A DNA stretch of 64,000 bases from Stenotrophomonas beteli (GTDB lineage Bacteria > Pseudomonadota > Gammaproteobacteria > Xanthomonadales > Xanthomonadaceae), in contig NZ_LLXV01000044.1 in NCBI RefSeq assembly GCF_001431665.1, positions 1 through 64,000 of the forward strand. The letters run 5' to 3'. Made by a program: the position numbers and the translations under genes. How positions within the stretch are numbered: position 1 is the first letter of the stretch; each line of letters opens with the position of its first letter. This document shows, piece by piece, positions 8,748-17,714 of this stretch. Under the pieces are notes generated by a model. It ran no database searches. It saw only the letters and a list, made by a program, of their open reading frames with translations, and was not told the DNA's origin.

Positions 8748-8837
8748 ATGTTCCGTTCGCATAGTGGCCCTGCACCGCGCACGCGTGCCGGTGATCACCC
8801 CCCATGCAACGGACCACCATGCAGACCCGACACCTGA
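8748..8837 (+). CDS. small upstream ORF overlapping the TonB receptor start
   Basis: A 29-codon frame with ATG at 8748 and a well-placed AAGAAGG. It overlaps both possible receptor starts (8804, 8819), neither of which has a convincing ribosome-binding site. The peptide is Pro/Arg-rich and not membrane-like. It could be a leader peptide that couples translation to the receptor, or chance. Confidence 0.25.
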   Translation: MFRSHSGPAPRTRAGDHPPCNGPPCRPDT

Positions 8838-11116
8838 CGATCGCCGTGGCGATCGCGCTCTCCGCCGCCGCCAGCGCCCATGCCGCCACCACCGCCGATA
8901 CCGGCACCAGCACCGATGCCGCGCTGAGCGCGCAGACGCTGGATACCGTCTCCGTGATCGGCCAGGGCGAGACCCGCCAGGTGCAGCGCATCACTGCCGT
9001 GGACAAGCAGGTGCTGCCGCCGGGCACCAGTGGCCAGAAGATTCTCGACCGCCTGCCGGGCGTGTCGGTACAGTCCAACGATGCCTTCGGTGCCAACGAG
9101 GAATCGCAGACCATCAGCCTGCGCGGCTTCGACAAGAGCCGCCTCGGCTATACGCTGGACGGCATCCCGCTGGGCGACAACAGCTACGGCAACTACAACG
9201 GCCTGAGCATCGCCCGCGCGATCATCGCCGAGAATCTGGCCGGCGCCGAACTGTCGCAGGGCATCGGTTCGCTGGGCGTGGCCTCGACCAGCAACCTGGG
9301 CGGCACCATCCAGTACTTCTCGATGGACCCGTCCACCGAGTTCGGCGGCCGCGCCAGCGTCACCGTGGGCGACAACAACCAGCGCCGCGGCTACCTGCGC
9401 GTGGACACCGGCGACCTCAACGGCTTCTCGGCCTACGTGTCCGGCGTGCACCAGGACCAGGACATGTGGGCCGCGCCCTACCAGAACCAGACCACCCGCC
9501 AGTTCAACGCCAAGGCGGTGTGGAACGTCGGCGACCACCGCTTCGGTGCGTTCGTGGCCACCTCGCGCGCCAGCCAGGCCAACTACGCCTACCTGTCCAA
9601 GGACATGCTGGCCCGTGGCCTGGGCTATGACTGGAACATCTACGCACCGGACTGGGACCGCGCCGTGGCCGCCGCGTACTGCGCGCCGGGCACCTACAAC
9701 AAGGCACGCTGCAAGTTCAGCGGCGGCGTCAACAGCATCGACGATGCCTACTACCAGAGCCGCGCATTGCGCGACGACAATCTCTATTCGGTCGATGCCG
9801 ACCTGCGCCTGGGCGAGCAGGGCCGCCTGAAGCTGCTGGCCTACCACCACGACAACCGTGGCCAGGGCCACTGGTGGGCACCGGGCCAGCCGTCCTACCC
9901 GGGCACCGACAAGATGCTGCCGATCTCGATCCGCAGCACCAACTACACGATCAACCGCGATGGCCTGACCGCCGCGCTGTCGTGGACGGTGGGCATCCAC
10001 GAGCTGGAAGCCGGCCTGTGGTACGAGCAGAACGACCATAACGTGTCGCGCAACTTCTACTACATCAGCGGCCCGTTCCTGGACGACCTGTACCTGAAGA
10101 ACCCGGACCGCCTGCTGTTCAACCAGGACTTCGACATCCGCACGCGCCAGTTCTACGTGCAGGACCGCATGCGCTTCCTCGATCAGCGCCTGACCGTGGA
10201 CGTGGGCATCAAGAGCCCGAATACCCGCATGCGCGCCACTGCCAAGCCGGGCGTGGAAACCAGCATCGCATCGGGCACGCTGACCGCCAAGGAATCGGTG
10301 CTGCCGCAGCTCGGCCTGGGCTTCAAGCTCAACGCCAACAACGAGCTGTTCGCCTCGTACGCCGAGAACATCGCCGCGTTCGTCGGTGGTGGCAGCGGCG
10401 GCCCGCTGCAGGTGTCGCCGGAATCGTTCGCGGCAAGCGCCGGCCTGGAGCCGGAGAAGTCGAAGAGCCTGGAAGCCGGCTTCCGCACCTTCGGTGAGAC
10501 GTACCAGGCGTCGATCGCCGCCTACAACGTGAAGTTCGACAACCGCCTGCTGTCGCTGAACCCGTGTTCGAGCATCGAAGTGGGCACGCGCCCGGAGTGC
10601 GTGACGCGCTTCATCAACGTCGGTTCGGTGAAGAGCCACGGTGCCGAGCTGACCTTCATCCTCAAGCCGATCGACGGCCTGCAGTGGTACAACGCGCTGT
10701 CCTGGAACAAGACCACCTACGAGGATGACTACACCTCGGGCGGCGCGATCGTGCCGGTGGCCGGCAAGATCACTGTGGATACGCCGCAGCGCATGGCGTC
10801 CAGTGAAATCAGCTGGAACCGCGACGGCTTCTTCGCCAGCCTGCGTGCCAAGTACACCGGCAAGCGCTACTACACCTACACCAACGACCAGTCGGTGCCG
10901 GGCGTGACCACCTTCGACGCTGGCGCCGGCTACGACTTCGGCCCGGGCCTGGGCCTGCGCAACGTGCGAGTGTCGTTGAACGCGACCAACCTGACCAACA
11001 AGCGCTATGCCGGCCAGCTGAGCTCGTTCGCACCGACCGATCCGAAGGGCACGCGTTATGCGATCCATGCGAGCGCACCGCGGCAGCTGTTCATGACGGT
11101 GGCGGCGGAGTTCTAA
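8804..11116 (+). CDS. TonB-dependent outer-membrane receptor
   Basis: 770 aa. The signal peptide ends near SAHA-ATT. The plug domain (about 50-170) shows GQKILDRLPGVSVQ, TISLRGFDKSRLGYTLDGIP and SNLGGTIQYFS, and a 22-strand-type barrel finishes in the expected C-terminal Phe (VAAEF). It takes up a TonB-energised ligand across the outer membrane. No transporter, regulator or Fur-like site nearby identifies the substrate. ATG codons at 8804 and 8819 both fit; the second gives a more usual signal peptide. It appears to be transcribed alone, with a strong hairpin about 190 bp downstream. Confidence 0.88.
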   Translation: MQRTTMQTRHLTIAVAIALSAAASAHAATTADTGTSTDAALSAQTLDTVSVIGQGETRQVQRITAVDKQVLPPGTSGQKILDRLPGVSVQSNDAFGANEESQTISLRGFDKSRLGYTLDGIPLGDNSYGNYNGLSIARAIIAENLAGAELSQGIGSLGVASTSNLGGTIQYFSMDPSTEFGGRASVTVGDNNQRRGYLRVDTGDLNGFSAYVSGVHQDQDMWAAPYQNQTTRQFNAKAVWNVGDHRFGAFVATSRASQANYAYLSKDMLARGLGYDWNIYAPDWDRAVAAAYCAPGTYNKARCKFSGGVNSIDDAYYQSRALRDDNLYSVDADLRLGEQGRLKLLAYHHDNRGQGHWWAPGQPSYPGTDKMLPISIRSTNYTINRDGLTAALSWTVGIHELEAGLWYEQNDHNVSRNFYYISGPFLDDLYLKNPDRLLFNQDFDIRTRQFYVQDRMRFLDQRLTVDVGIKSPNTRMRATAKPGVETSIASGTLTAKESVLPQLGLGFKLNANNELFASYAENIAAFVGGGSGGPLQVSPESFAASAGLEPEKSKSLEAGFRTFGETYQASIAAYNVKFDNRLLSLNPCSSIEVGTRPECVTRFINVGSVKSHGAELTFILKPIDGLQWYNALSWNKTTYEDDYTSGGAIVPVAGKITVDTPQRMASSEISWNRDGFFASLRAKYTGKRYYTYTNDQSVPGVTTFDAGAGYDFGPGLGLRNVRVSLNATNLTNKRYAGQLSSFAPTDPKGTRYAIHASAPRQLFMTVAAEF

Positions 11117-11162
11117 GTCAGAAGCGGGCGCTGCGGCGCATTGAGTGTTCCTGCATGGCGCA

Positions 11163-11258
11163 GGTAGGCAGGCCCATGCAGGACACGCCGTAAACCCGTC
11201 CTTGGGGGCTCGATGGCGCCATTCATGGCGCCAACGGTCCTGCATGGGCCTGCCTACC
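11163..11258. repeat. family C nested palindrome, copy 1
   Basis: Perfect 22-bp inverted arms (11163-11184 and 11237-11258, beginning GGTAGGCAGGCCCATGC) enclose a 52-nt middle. The middle begins ACGCCGTAAACCCGTCC and ends in a second hairpin with stem TGGCGCCAT around TC. The middle resembles those of the four other copies in this window; the arms do not. It occupies the gap after the TonB receptor. Confidence 0.85.
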
Positions 11259-11308
11259 CGCGCTCGACAATTCCCAGCGCCGGCGCGGAGGCAATGGAAA
11301 GCAAGAGC

Positions 11309-11347
11309 AAAAGCAAAGAGCCGGGCATTGCCCGGCGCTTTGCTTTT
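11309..11347 (+). terminator. strong hairpin, probable terminator of the TonB receptor gene
   Basis: The stem is built from AAAAGCAAAG and GCCGGGCA on the left with complements on the right, closing in CTTTGCTTTT. The A/T tracts on both sides could let it act in both directions, which would suit the gene converging from the other strand. It lies between two family C elements in the 439-bp gap 11117-11555. Confidence 0.65.
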
Positions 11348-11407
11348 CAAGCTTTTCAAACGCAATCCCTCTGGTGGACCTGCTGCCGCGCCCGCAGGAA
11401 GTTGTCT

Positions 11408-11513
11408 GGAGGAGGCGGGGCACCCTGGTCAGGACCGTTGGCGCCATGGATGGCGCCATCGAGCACCATGGAGGGGCTTTTGCGTGTCCTGACCAGGGTG
11501 CCCCGCCTCCTCC
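11408..11513. repeat. family C nested palindrome, copy 2, inverted
   Basis: Arms of 28 bp (11408-11435 and 11486-11513; core GGGGCACCCTGGTCAGGAC) are perfect complements. The 50-nt middle is in the opposite orientation to copy 1. Read on the minus strand it shares the block GCTCGATGGCGCCAT with it and has the inner hairpin TGGCGCCAT around CC. The arms have no similarity to those of copy 1. Confidence 0.85.
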
Positions 11514-11555
11514 CAGCCGATAGCAGGCAGGCGCAGGAGGATCCGCCAACGCATT

Positions 11556-12809
11556 TCATTCCGGCGCCAGCTGGTCCATCCGTATCCGGTTGGCAAACAG
11601 CGAGAACGCCAGCATGCCCGCCAGGCCATTCGCCCGACTCATCCAGTGCGGCAGCCAGCGCGGCGGCTTCAGCACCCCCGCCTCGAACAGCGGCGCGAAT
11701 GCGATCGCATCGGTCAGGCTCATCTTGCCGGCGAACAACCAGCGGCAGACCTGCAGGCGATCCTCGGCCAGCATGTGGCGGAAGAAGGTATGCACCGACA
11801 CCAGGCCGCGCAGGTATACCGTGTCCTTGGTGAACGCCAGGCCGCCGCTGGGCGGTACCCCACGGAACACGCGCTGTGCCGAAGCGAAGCTCTCCTCGGC
11901 GTTCTGTCCTGCATCGCAGAAGTAGCGGAACACCTCGATGAAATCGGCGCCTTCGCGTGCCATGGCAATCGCTTCGGTACGCAGGCTGATGCGCTTGAGG
12001 CGCTCGATGTCGATGCTGCCGGTAATCTGCTCGGCGAACGTGGCCAGCCCTTCCTGGGTTGCCGTCACCCGTGGCGAGGACAATGCCAGGCTCGGCAGCA
12101 CCGGCTGCTCGCGGCCGTTCAATGCAGTCAGCGAATGCACCAGCGCTTCGTGGTGGAACAACTGCGCGCGGTCGTAGGCGCTGAAGCGCGCACTGGTGCG
12201 CAGGCGGATACGGGTCGGGCCGGCGGCGGCCTTGGACACCAGTTCCGGATCCAGCTGCACCTGGATGATGCGCGATTCAAAGAAGGCATCCAGGTCGTTC
12301 TGCAACTGCAGTTGCAGGGCAATGGCCGAGACCGGCACCTGCTCTTCCGGTGCCAGCAGTTCGTGATCCAGTTCGGCGGCAATCTGGATGAAGTGGCGCG
12401 CGGCCTCGCGCGTGCTCGGGCCATTGCCCGGCAGCGGCTGCTCAGGGGCACCGAACAGCTGCACCGAACAGGTATCGACGGCGGCAGTGCCCAGCCCTTC
12501 CAGCAGCTGAGCGGCCAGGTCCCAGCTCTGGGCCGATTGCCGCACATAGTGGCCCAGCGGGTGGCTGTCCTCGCAGTCGGCAGCGATCGCGGCCAGCGCG
12601 CGGCGCTCTTCGCTGAAGTCCAGCCGCGGGTAATCCACTTTCGGCAGCACTGGCTGGCCGCGCGCCACGCTGTCCAGGAACGGTGCCTGCACCGTCGCCG
12701 GCCAACTGGTCAGGCCCAGCAGGCGGATGCCTCCCACGGCCTCGACCAGGCGCGCGTCGAGCGCTGCATGGTGGGCCACGTCACGGTCCAGCGTCGCGGT
12801 CGGTTCCAT
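11556..12809 (-). CDS. QEGLA-motif (DUF1704/MATCAP-family) putative metallopeptidase
   Basis: 417 aa, cytoplasmic, with no signal peptide. The central region carries an HExxH-type site (FHHEALVHSL, about residue 235) and, some 25-30 residues later, TATQEGLATF, the QEGLA motif that defines the family. Bacterial members are annotated as flavohemoglobin expression-modulating proteins. The same Pfam family includes the animal MATCAP tubulin tyrosine carboxypeptidases, where the HExxH residues and a downstream Glu bind zinc. I infer a zinc carboxypeptidase-like enzyme of unknown bacterial substrate. The ATG at 12809 is chosen over an upstream in-frame codon because the 18-residue extension is Arg/Pro-rich and looks non-coding. 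No flavohemoglobin gene is adjacent. Confidence 0.82.
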   Translation of the reverse strand: MEPTATLDRDVAHHAALDARLVEAVGGIRLLGLTSWPATVQAPFLDSVARGQPVLPKVDYPRLDFSEERRALAAIAADCEDSHPLGHYVRQSAQSWDLAAQLLEGLGTAAVDTCSVQLFGAPEQPLPGNGPSTREAARHFIQIAAELDHELLAPEEQVPVSAIALQLQLQNDLDAFFESRIIQVQLDPELVSKAAAGPTRIRLRTSARFSAYDRAQLFHHEALVHSLTALNGREQPVLPSLALSSPRVTATQEGLATFAEQITGSIDIERLKRISLRTEAIAMAREGADFIEVFRYFCDAGQNAEESFASAQRVFRGVPPSGGLAFTKDTVYLRGLVSVHTFFRHMLAEDRLQVCRWLFAGKMSLTDAIAFAPLFEAGVLKPPRWLPHWMSRANGLAGMLAFSLFANRIRMDQLAPE

Positions 12810-12851
12810 GCGCGGACTATAGCGCCCTGCCGTATCCGGCGCAGTGCGCCG

Positions 12852-12927
12852 CCGCCCGAGCATTGGCTCGGGCGCTACAAGGTGTCCCGGGATGCAACCG
12901 TTGTAGAGCCGAGCCCACGCTCGGCTG
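12852..12927. repeat. pair of GTAG-type (SMAG-like) palindromes
   Basis: Two short hairpins with GTAG heads in opposite orientation: on the minus strand GTAGCGCCCGAGCC with its complement, and on the plus strand GTAGAGCCGAGCCCACGC. They fill the gap between the QEGLA gene and rsgA. Such repeats are known as a large family in S. maltophilia. Confidence 0.8.
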
Positions 12928-12932
12928 CACTG

Positions 12933-14042
<1,110 letters not shown>

Positions 14043-14132
14043 TCTACCCGTGCCGACGCCCTGCCAGCCCAACAACGGCAGGCCCTGGGGCCTTGCCATG
14101 CATTGCAGCAATTCCGGTAGGATGGAAGCCCC

Positions 14133-15431
14133 ATGCCTTTTGACGGCCCATTCCCCATGTCCACCTCCTCGCCCAAGCCCCTGGCCATCCGCGAGCGCCT
14201 TTCCGAAGTGCGCTACGAAATCCGCGGAGAACTGGCCCGGCGAGCCCGGGAGCTGGAGGCGCAGGGCCGCAGGCTGATCAAGCTCAATATCGGCAACCCG
14301 GGCAACTTCGGTTTCCGTGCACCGGAGCATCTGCAGCGTGCGATCGCCGACGACATGGGCCGCACCGACCCGTACACCCACCAGCAGGGCCTGCCGGTGG
14401 CACGCGAAGCGATCGCCGCGTACTACGCCCGTCGCGGCGCACCCGATGCGCACCCGGACCGCGTGTTCGTCGGCAACGGCGTCAGCGAACTGATCGACCT
14501 GTCGCTGCGCGCACTGCTCAACCCGGGTGACGAAGTGCTGGTGCCTTCGCCGGACTACCCGTTGTGGTCGGCCTCGACCATCCTCAACGATGGCCGTCCG
14601 GTGTACTACCGCTGCGCACCGGAGAATGGCTTCCAGCCGGACCCGAGCGAGATCGAGACACTGGTTTCCTCGCGCACGCGCGCCATCGTGCTGATCAACC
14701 CGAACAACCCCAGCGGCGCCAGCTACCCGCGTGAGCTGCTGGAACGCGTGGTGGAGATCGCGCGCCGCCACAACCTGCTGTTGCTGGTTGACGAAATCTA
14801 CGACCAGATCCTGTACGACGATGCGGTGTTCCAGCCGGTCGCGCCGCTGGCCGGCGACCACCCATGCCTGACCTTCAGCGGCTTGAGCAAGGTGCATCGT
14901 GCCTGCGGCTGGCGCGTGGGCTGGGCCCACCTCAGCGGCGACGACGCGCGCCTGGGCGACTTCCGCGCCGCGCTGGACCTGCTCGGTGCGCTGCGCCTGT
15001 GCGCCAACGTGCCGGGGCAGTACGCCATCGAGGCGGCGGTGAATGGTCCGGACACCATCTCCGAGCTGTGCGCCCCCGGTGGCCGCCTGTATGAAACCCG
15101 CCGCGCGGTGATCGAAGCGTGCGAAGCCAGCGAACACCTGTCGCTGGTCGCGCCCGCCGGCGCGCTGTACGCATTCCCGGCCGTGGTCGGCGCCGCCGCC
15201 AAGGGCTTCGACGACCACACCTTCGCGCTGGACCTGATGAACAACGAAGGGGTGCTGGTGGTTCCGGGATCCAGCTTCAACGTGCCCTACCGCCACCATT
15301 TCCGCGTGACCCTGCTGCCGGAAGCCGCGGTGATGCGTGACGTGTTCGCCCGCATCGACCGCGAGCTGGCGCGCCGTGCCGAGGACGCGACCAAGGTCGT
15401 GCCGATGAAGCCGCGCCGCTCGGTGGCCTGA
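14133..15431 (+). CDS. alaA: alanine aminotransferase AlaA-type (PLP, class I)
   Basis: 432 aa. Catalyses transfer between glutamate and pyruvate to make alanine, in the cytosol. Fold-type I aminotransferase features are LNIGNPGNFGF near the N terminus, the Tyr that stacks on PLP in PSPDYPLWSAS, INPNNPSGA, VDEIYDQILYDD, the Schiff-base lysine in SGLSKVHRACG, and an Arg near the C terminus (HHFRVTLLP) for the carboxylate. Overall order and spacing match E. coli AlaA closely, with an extra basic tail of about 20 residues. An ATG at 14157 is an alternative start. It heads a tight three-gene operon with the hydrolase and methyltransferase that follow (gaps of 3 and 4 bp). Confidence 0.88.
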   Translation: MPFDGPFPMSTSSPKPLAIRERLSEVRYEIRGELARRARELEAQGRRLIKLNIGNPGNFGFRAPEHLQRAIADDMGRTDPYTHQQGLPVAREAIAAYYARRGAPDAHPDRVFVGNGVSELIDLSLRALLNPGDEVLVPSPDYPLWSASTILNDGRPVYYRCAPENGFQPDPSEIETLVSSRTRAIVLINPNNPSGASYPRELLERVVEIARRHNLLLLVDEIYDQILYDDAVFQPVAPLAGDHPCLTFSGLSKVHRACGWRVGWAHLSGDDARLGDFRAALDLLGALRLCANVPGQYAIEAAVNGPDTISELCAPGGRLYETRRAVIEACEASEHLSLVAPAGALYAFPAVVGAAAKGFDDHTFALDLMNNEGVLVVPGSSFNVPYRHHFRVTLLPEAAVMRDVFARIDRELARRAEDATKVVPMKPRRSVA

Positions 15432-15434
15432 GCC

Positions 15435-16052
15435 GTGGCGTTGTCCTACCTGGCGCTGGGCGACTCGTACACCATCGGTGAAGCGGTTGCGGTTCAAGGC
15501 CGATGGCCGCACCAGCTGGCCGCCGCGCTGCGTGCGCAGGGCCTGGACCTGGCCGACCCGCAGACCATCGCCACCACCGGCTGGACCACCGACGAACTCG
15601 GTGCCGGCATCGATGCGGCCGCGCCGCAGGGCCCCTTCGATTTCGTCAGCCTGTTGATCGGGGTCAACAACCAGTACCGTGGCCGCCCGCTGGACGAGTA
15701 CCGCGAGCAGTTTGAAGCGCTGCTGCAGCGGGCGATCGGCTTCGCCGGTGGCCGTCCCGGACGCGTGCTGGTGCTGTCCTTCCCCGACTGGGGCGCGACC
15801 CCGTTCGGCGCCGGCAGTGGCCGCGACCTGGCCGCGATCGAGATCGAAACCGACGAGTTCAATGCCGCCGCCGAGGTGATCAGTACCCGGCACGGTGTGG
15901 CCTTCGTCGACATCACCGGCATCAGCCGCGCGCAGGGCGACGCGCCGACAATGATCGCCGAAGACGGGCTGCATCCCTCGGCGCGGATGTACGCGTTGTG
16001 GAGTGCGCGCGCGCTGCCGGTTGCCGCGCACCTGCTCGGCGGAACGGACTGA
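15435..16052 (+). CDS. SGNH/GDSL-family hydrolase
   Basis: 205 aa, without signal peptide. The nucleophile serine is in GDSYT (S11), block III shows GVNNQYRG, and block V carries the catalytic Asp/His in EDGLHPS. These are the signatures of cytosolic esterases or lipases of the SGNH fold. The start is GTG at 15435, 3 bp after the alaA stop, so it depends on coupling. A TTG two codons later is a less likely start. The natural ester substrate is unknown, and the co-operon aminotransferase and methyltransferase do not identify a pathway. Confidence 0.85.
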   Translation: MALSYLALGDSYTIGEAVAVQGRWPHQLAAALRAQGLDLADPQTIATTGWTTDELGAGIDAAAPQGPFDFVSLLIGVNNQYRGRPLDEYREQFEALLQRAIGFAGGRPGRVLVLSFPDWGATPFGAGSGRDLAAIEIETDEFNAAAEVISTRHGVAFVDITGISRAQGDAPTMIAEDGLHPSARMYALWSARALPVAAHLLGGTD

Positions 16053-16056
16053 GGCG

Positions 16057-16770
16057 ATGGACGGCACGCCACGGAATGGCACGCCCCTGCCCTGCACGCC
16101 CCTGACGGCACTCCAGGCCCGCTTGATTGCCGAGGCCTTCCGCCCGGCGCGGGCCTGGGGCAACCACCGCGACTATTACTACACCCGTGGCAAGCTCGGC
16201 AGCGATCCGCTGTACGACGGCATCCTGCAGCAGCTGCCGGAGGACGGACAGCCGGTACTCGACCTGGGCTGTGGGCTGGGGCTGCTGGCCCATGTGCTGC
16301 GGCAGCGCGGTGGCACCCGGCGCTACCTCGGCGTGGACGTGGACGCCGGCAAGATCGCCCGCGCGCAACGTGCTGCCACCGGCCTGCCCGATGTGCATTT
16401 CGACTGCCTGGACGTGCAGGCGCCGCTGCCTGCGCAGGCCGGGCACGTTCTGCTGCTGGACGTACTGCAGTACCTGGACGCAGGCCCGCAACAGGCACTG
16501 CTGCACGCGGCCAGCACGCGGGTGGCACCCGGCGGCCGCCTGCTGCTGCGTACACCACTGGCCACCGGCGATGGCCGAGACCGCACCACGCGGGTGGCGG
16601 ACCGGCTGGCCTGGCTGGTCGGCTGGATGGGTACGCGACCGCGCCACTACCCCGACCCGCAGGTGCTGCAGGCGACACTGGCCGAGGCCGGCTTGAAGGT
16701 GACGGCGCCGCGCCCCCTGCATGGGCGCACGCCGTTCAACAGCTGGTTGCTGGTGGCCGAACGCCGCTGA
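16057..16770 (+). CDS. class I SAM-dependent methyltransferase
   Basis: 237 aa, cytosolic. Motif I is VLDLGCGLGLLA (about 67-78), the acidic loop GVDVDAGKIARA binds the SAM ribose, and motif post-I/II is HFDCLDVQ followed by LLLDVLQYL, a Methyltransf_11/25-like layout. GAGG precedes the ATG, which begins 4 bp after the hydrolase stop. An upstream in-frame codon lies inside that gene and is not needed. The methyl acceptor is unknown. The C terminus (HGRTPFNSWLLVAERR) resembles enzymes acting on lipids or small molecules, but that is weak. Confidence 0.83.
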   Translation: MDGTPRNGTPLPCTPLTALQARLIAEAFRPARAWGNHRDYYYTRGKLGSDPLYDGILQQLPEDGQPVLDLGCGLGLLAHVLRQRGGTRRYLGVDVDAGKIARAQRAATGLPDVHFDCLDVQAPLPAQAGHVLLLDVLQYLDAGPQQALLHAASTRVAPGGRLLLRTPLATGDGRDRTTRVADRLAWLVGWMGTRPRHYPDPQVLQATLAEAGLKVTAPRPLHGRTPFNSWLLVAERR

Positions 16771-16779
16771 CGTGCGCGC

Positions 16780-16879
16780 CGCCGCCCGAGCGTGGGTTCG
16801 GGCGCTACAGGAGGGCGCCCTCGCCTTGTAGGGCCGCGCCCACGCTCGGCTGCTTCACGCGGCCCGGACCGGGCGCTAC
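16780..16879. repeat. cluster of three GTAG-type (SMAG-like) palindromes
   Basis: Hairpins at about 16780-16807 (minus), 16828-16853 (plus) and 16859-16879 (minus), each with a GTAG head. The third supplies the TAG stop codon of the deacetylase gene on the minus strand. The array separates two convergent genes. Confidence 0.8.
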
Positions 16880-17655
16880 GGGATCGGCAGCCGCGCTTTC
16901 AACCCCCGCTCGTCCAGCGCCTGCAGCACGCGCTCGATGATCACCAGGTTGTGGCCATGGGCGGCGCCTTCATGCAGCAGCACGATGGCGCCCGGACGCA
17001 GGTCGGGCAGCAGCCGTGCCAGCACGCCCTCCGGCGTGCAGCCGACGCCGTCGTAGCCGCGGGCACTCCAGCCCACGCGCACCAGCCCCAGCGCCTTCAG
17101 TACCGGCGCCACGAACGGGTTGGTCATGCCCACCACCGAACGGTACCAGCGCACCGGCTGTCCCCCGACCGCCTGCAGCGCGTGCTGGCAGCCTTCGATT
17201 TCGGCGCGCATGGCAAACGGGCCCAGTCGCCAGAACCGGGCCTGCGGATGGCTGAAGCTGTGATTGCCGAGATCGTGCCCACGGCGCAGGATCTCGCGCA
17301 CCAGTTCCGGCTGCGCCAGCGCGCGCTCGCCCACCAGGAAGAAGGTGGCACGCGCCTGGTGGCGGTCCAGCAGGTCGAGCACCGCGCGGGTTTCCGGGCC
17401 GGGGCCATCATCGATGGTCAGCCAGACACGGTCGCCGGGCTCCGCCAACCGGCTCAGCACCGGCGCGTAGAAGCGGCTGTTGGGCAGGAACACCGGCACC
17501 ATGAACAGCGCGTGGCTGGCCACCATCACGGGCAGGCCCCAGTGCCACCCGGCCAGCACCCAGATCAGGATCACGGCCAGCTGCGACACCAGCAGCCAGG
17601 GCAGCCAGCGCCAGGGGCGGGCCGGGATGCGATGCAATGTTCCTGCGTTGCTCAT
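16876..17655 (-). CDS. NodB-homology polysaccharide deacetylase, membrane-anchored
   Basis: 259 aa. One or two N-terminal hydrophobic segments (about 15-57) anchor the protein, followed by the carbohydrate esterase 4 domain. Metal and catalytic residues are visible: TIDDGPGP (D82, D83), NHSFSHP (H132, H136), a WSARGYD strand, and the late LLHEG histidine. The family removes N- or O-acetyl groups from peptidoglycan or exopolysaccharide. The start is uncertain (ATG at 17655 or 17670). It is divergent from the glutaredoxin-fusion gene. Its stop codon lies inside a GTAG repeat, so the last residues may differ in strains lacking that element. Confidence 0.83.
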   Translation of the reverse strand: MSNAGTLHRIPARPWRWLPWLLVSQLAVILIWVLAGWHWGLPVMVASHALFMVPVFLPNSRFYAPVLSRLAEPGDRVWLTIDDGPGPETRAVLDLLDRHQARATFFLVGERALAQPELVREILRRGHDLGNHSFSHPQARFWRLGPFAMRAEIEGCQHALQAVGGQPVRWYRSVVGMTNPFVAPVLKALGLVRVGWSARGYDGVGCTPEGVLARLLPDLRPGAIVLLHEGAAHGHNLVIIERVLQALDERGLKARLPIP

Positions 17656-17714
17656 CCCCCATGATGCCATGGGGGGTAGAATTGCGGATTCGAATTCCCG
17701 GAACCCCGACGTCC

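Noticed and set aside
8795..11365. An 856-codon minus-strand frame
   Set aside because: It is fully antisense to the TonB receptor and has no recognisable domain.
11408..11513. Simple Rho-independent terminator
   Set aside because: The hairpin has a 50-nt structured middle and no U run, and its middle recurs elsewhere with different arms.
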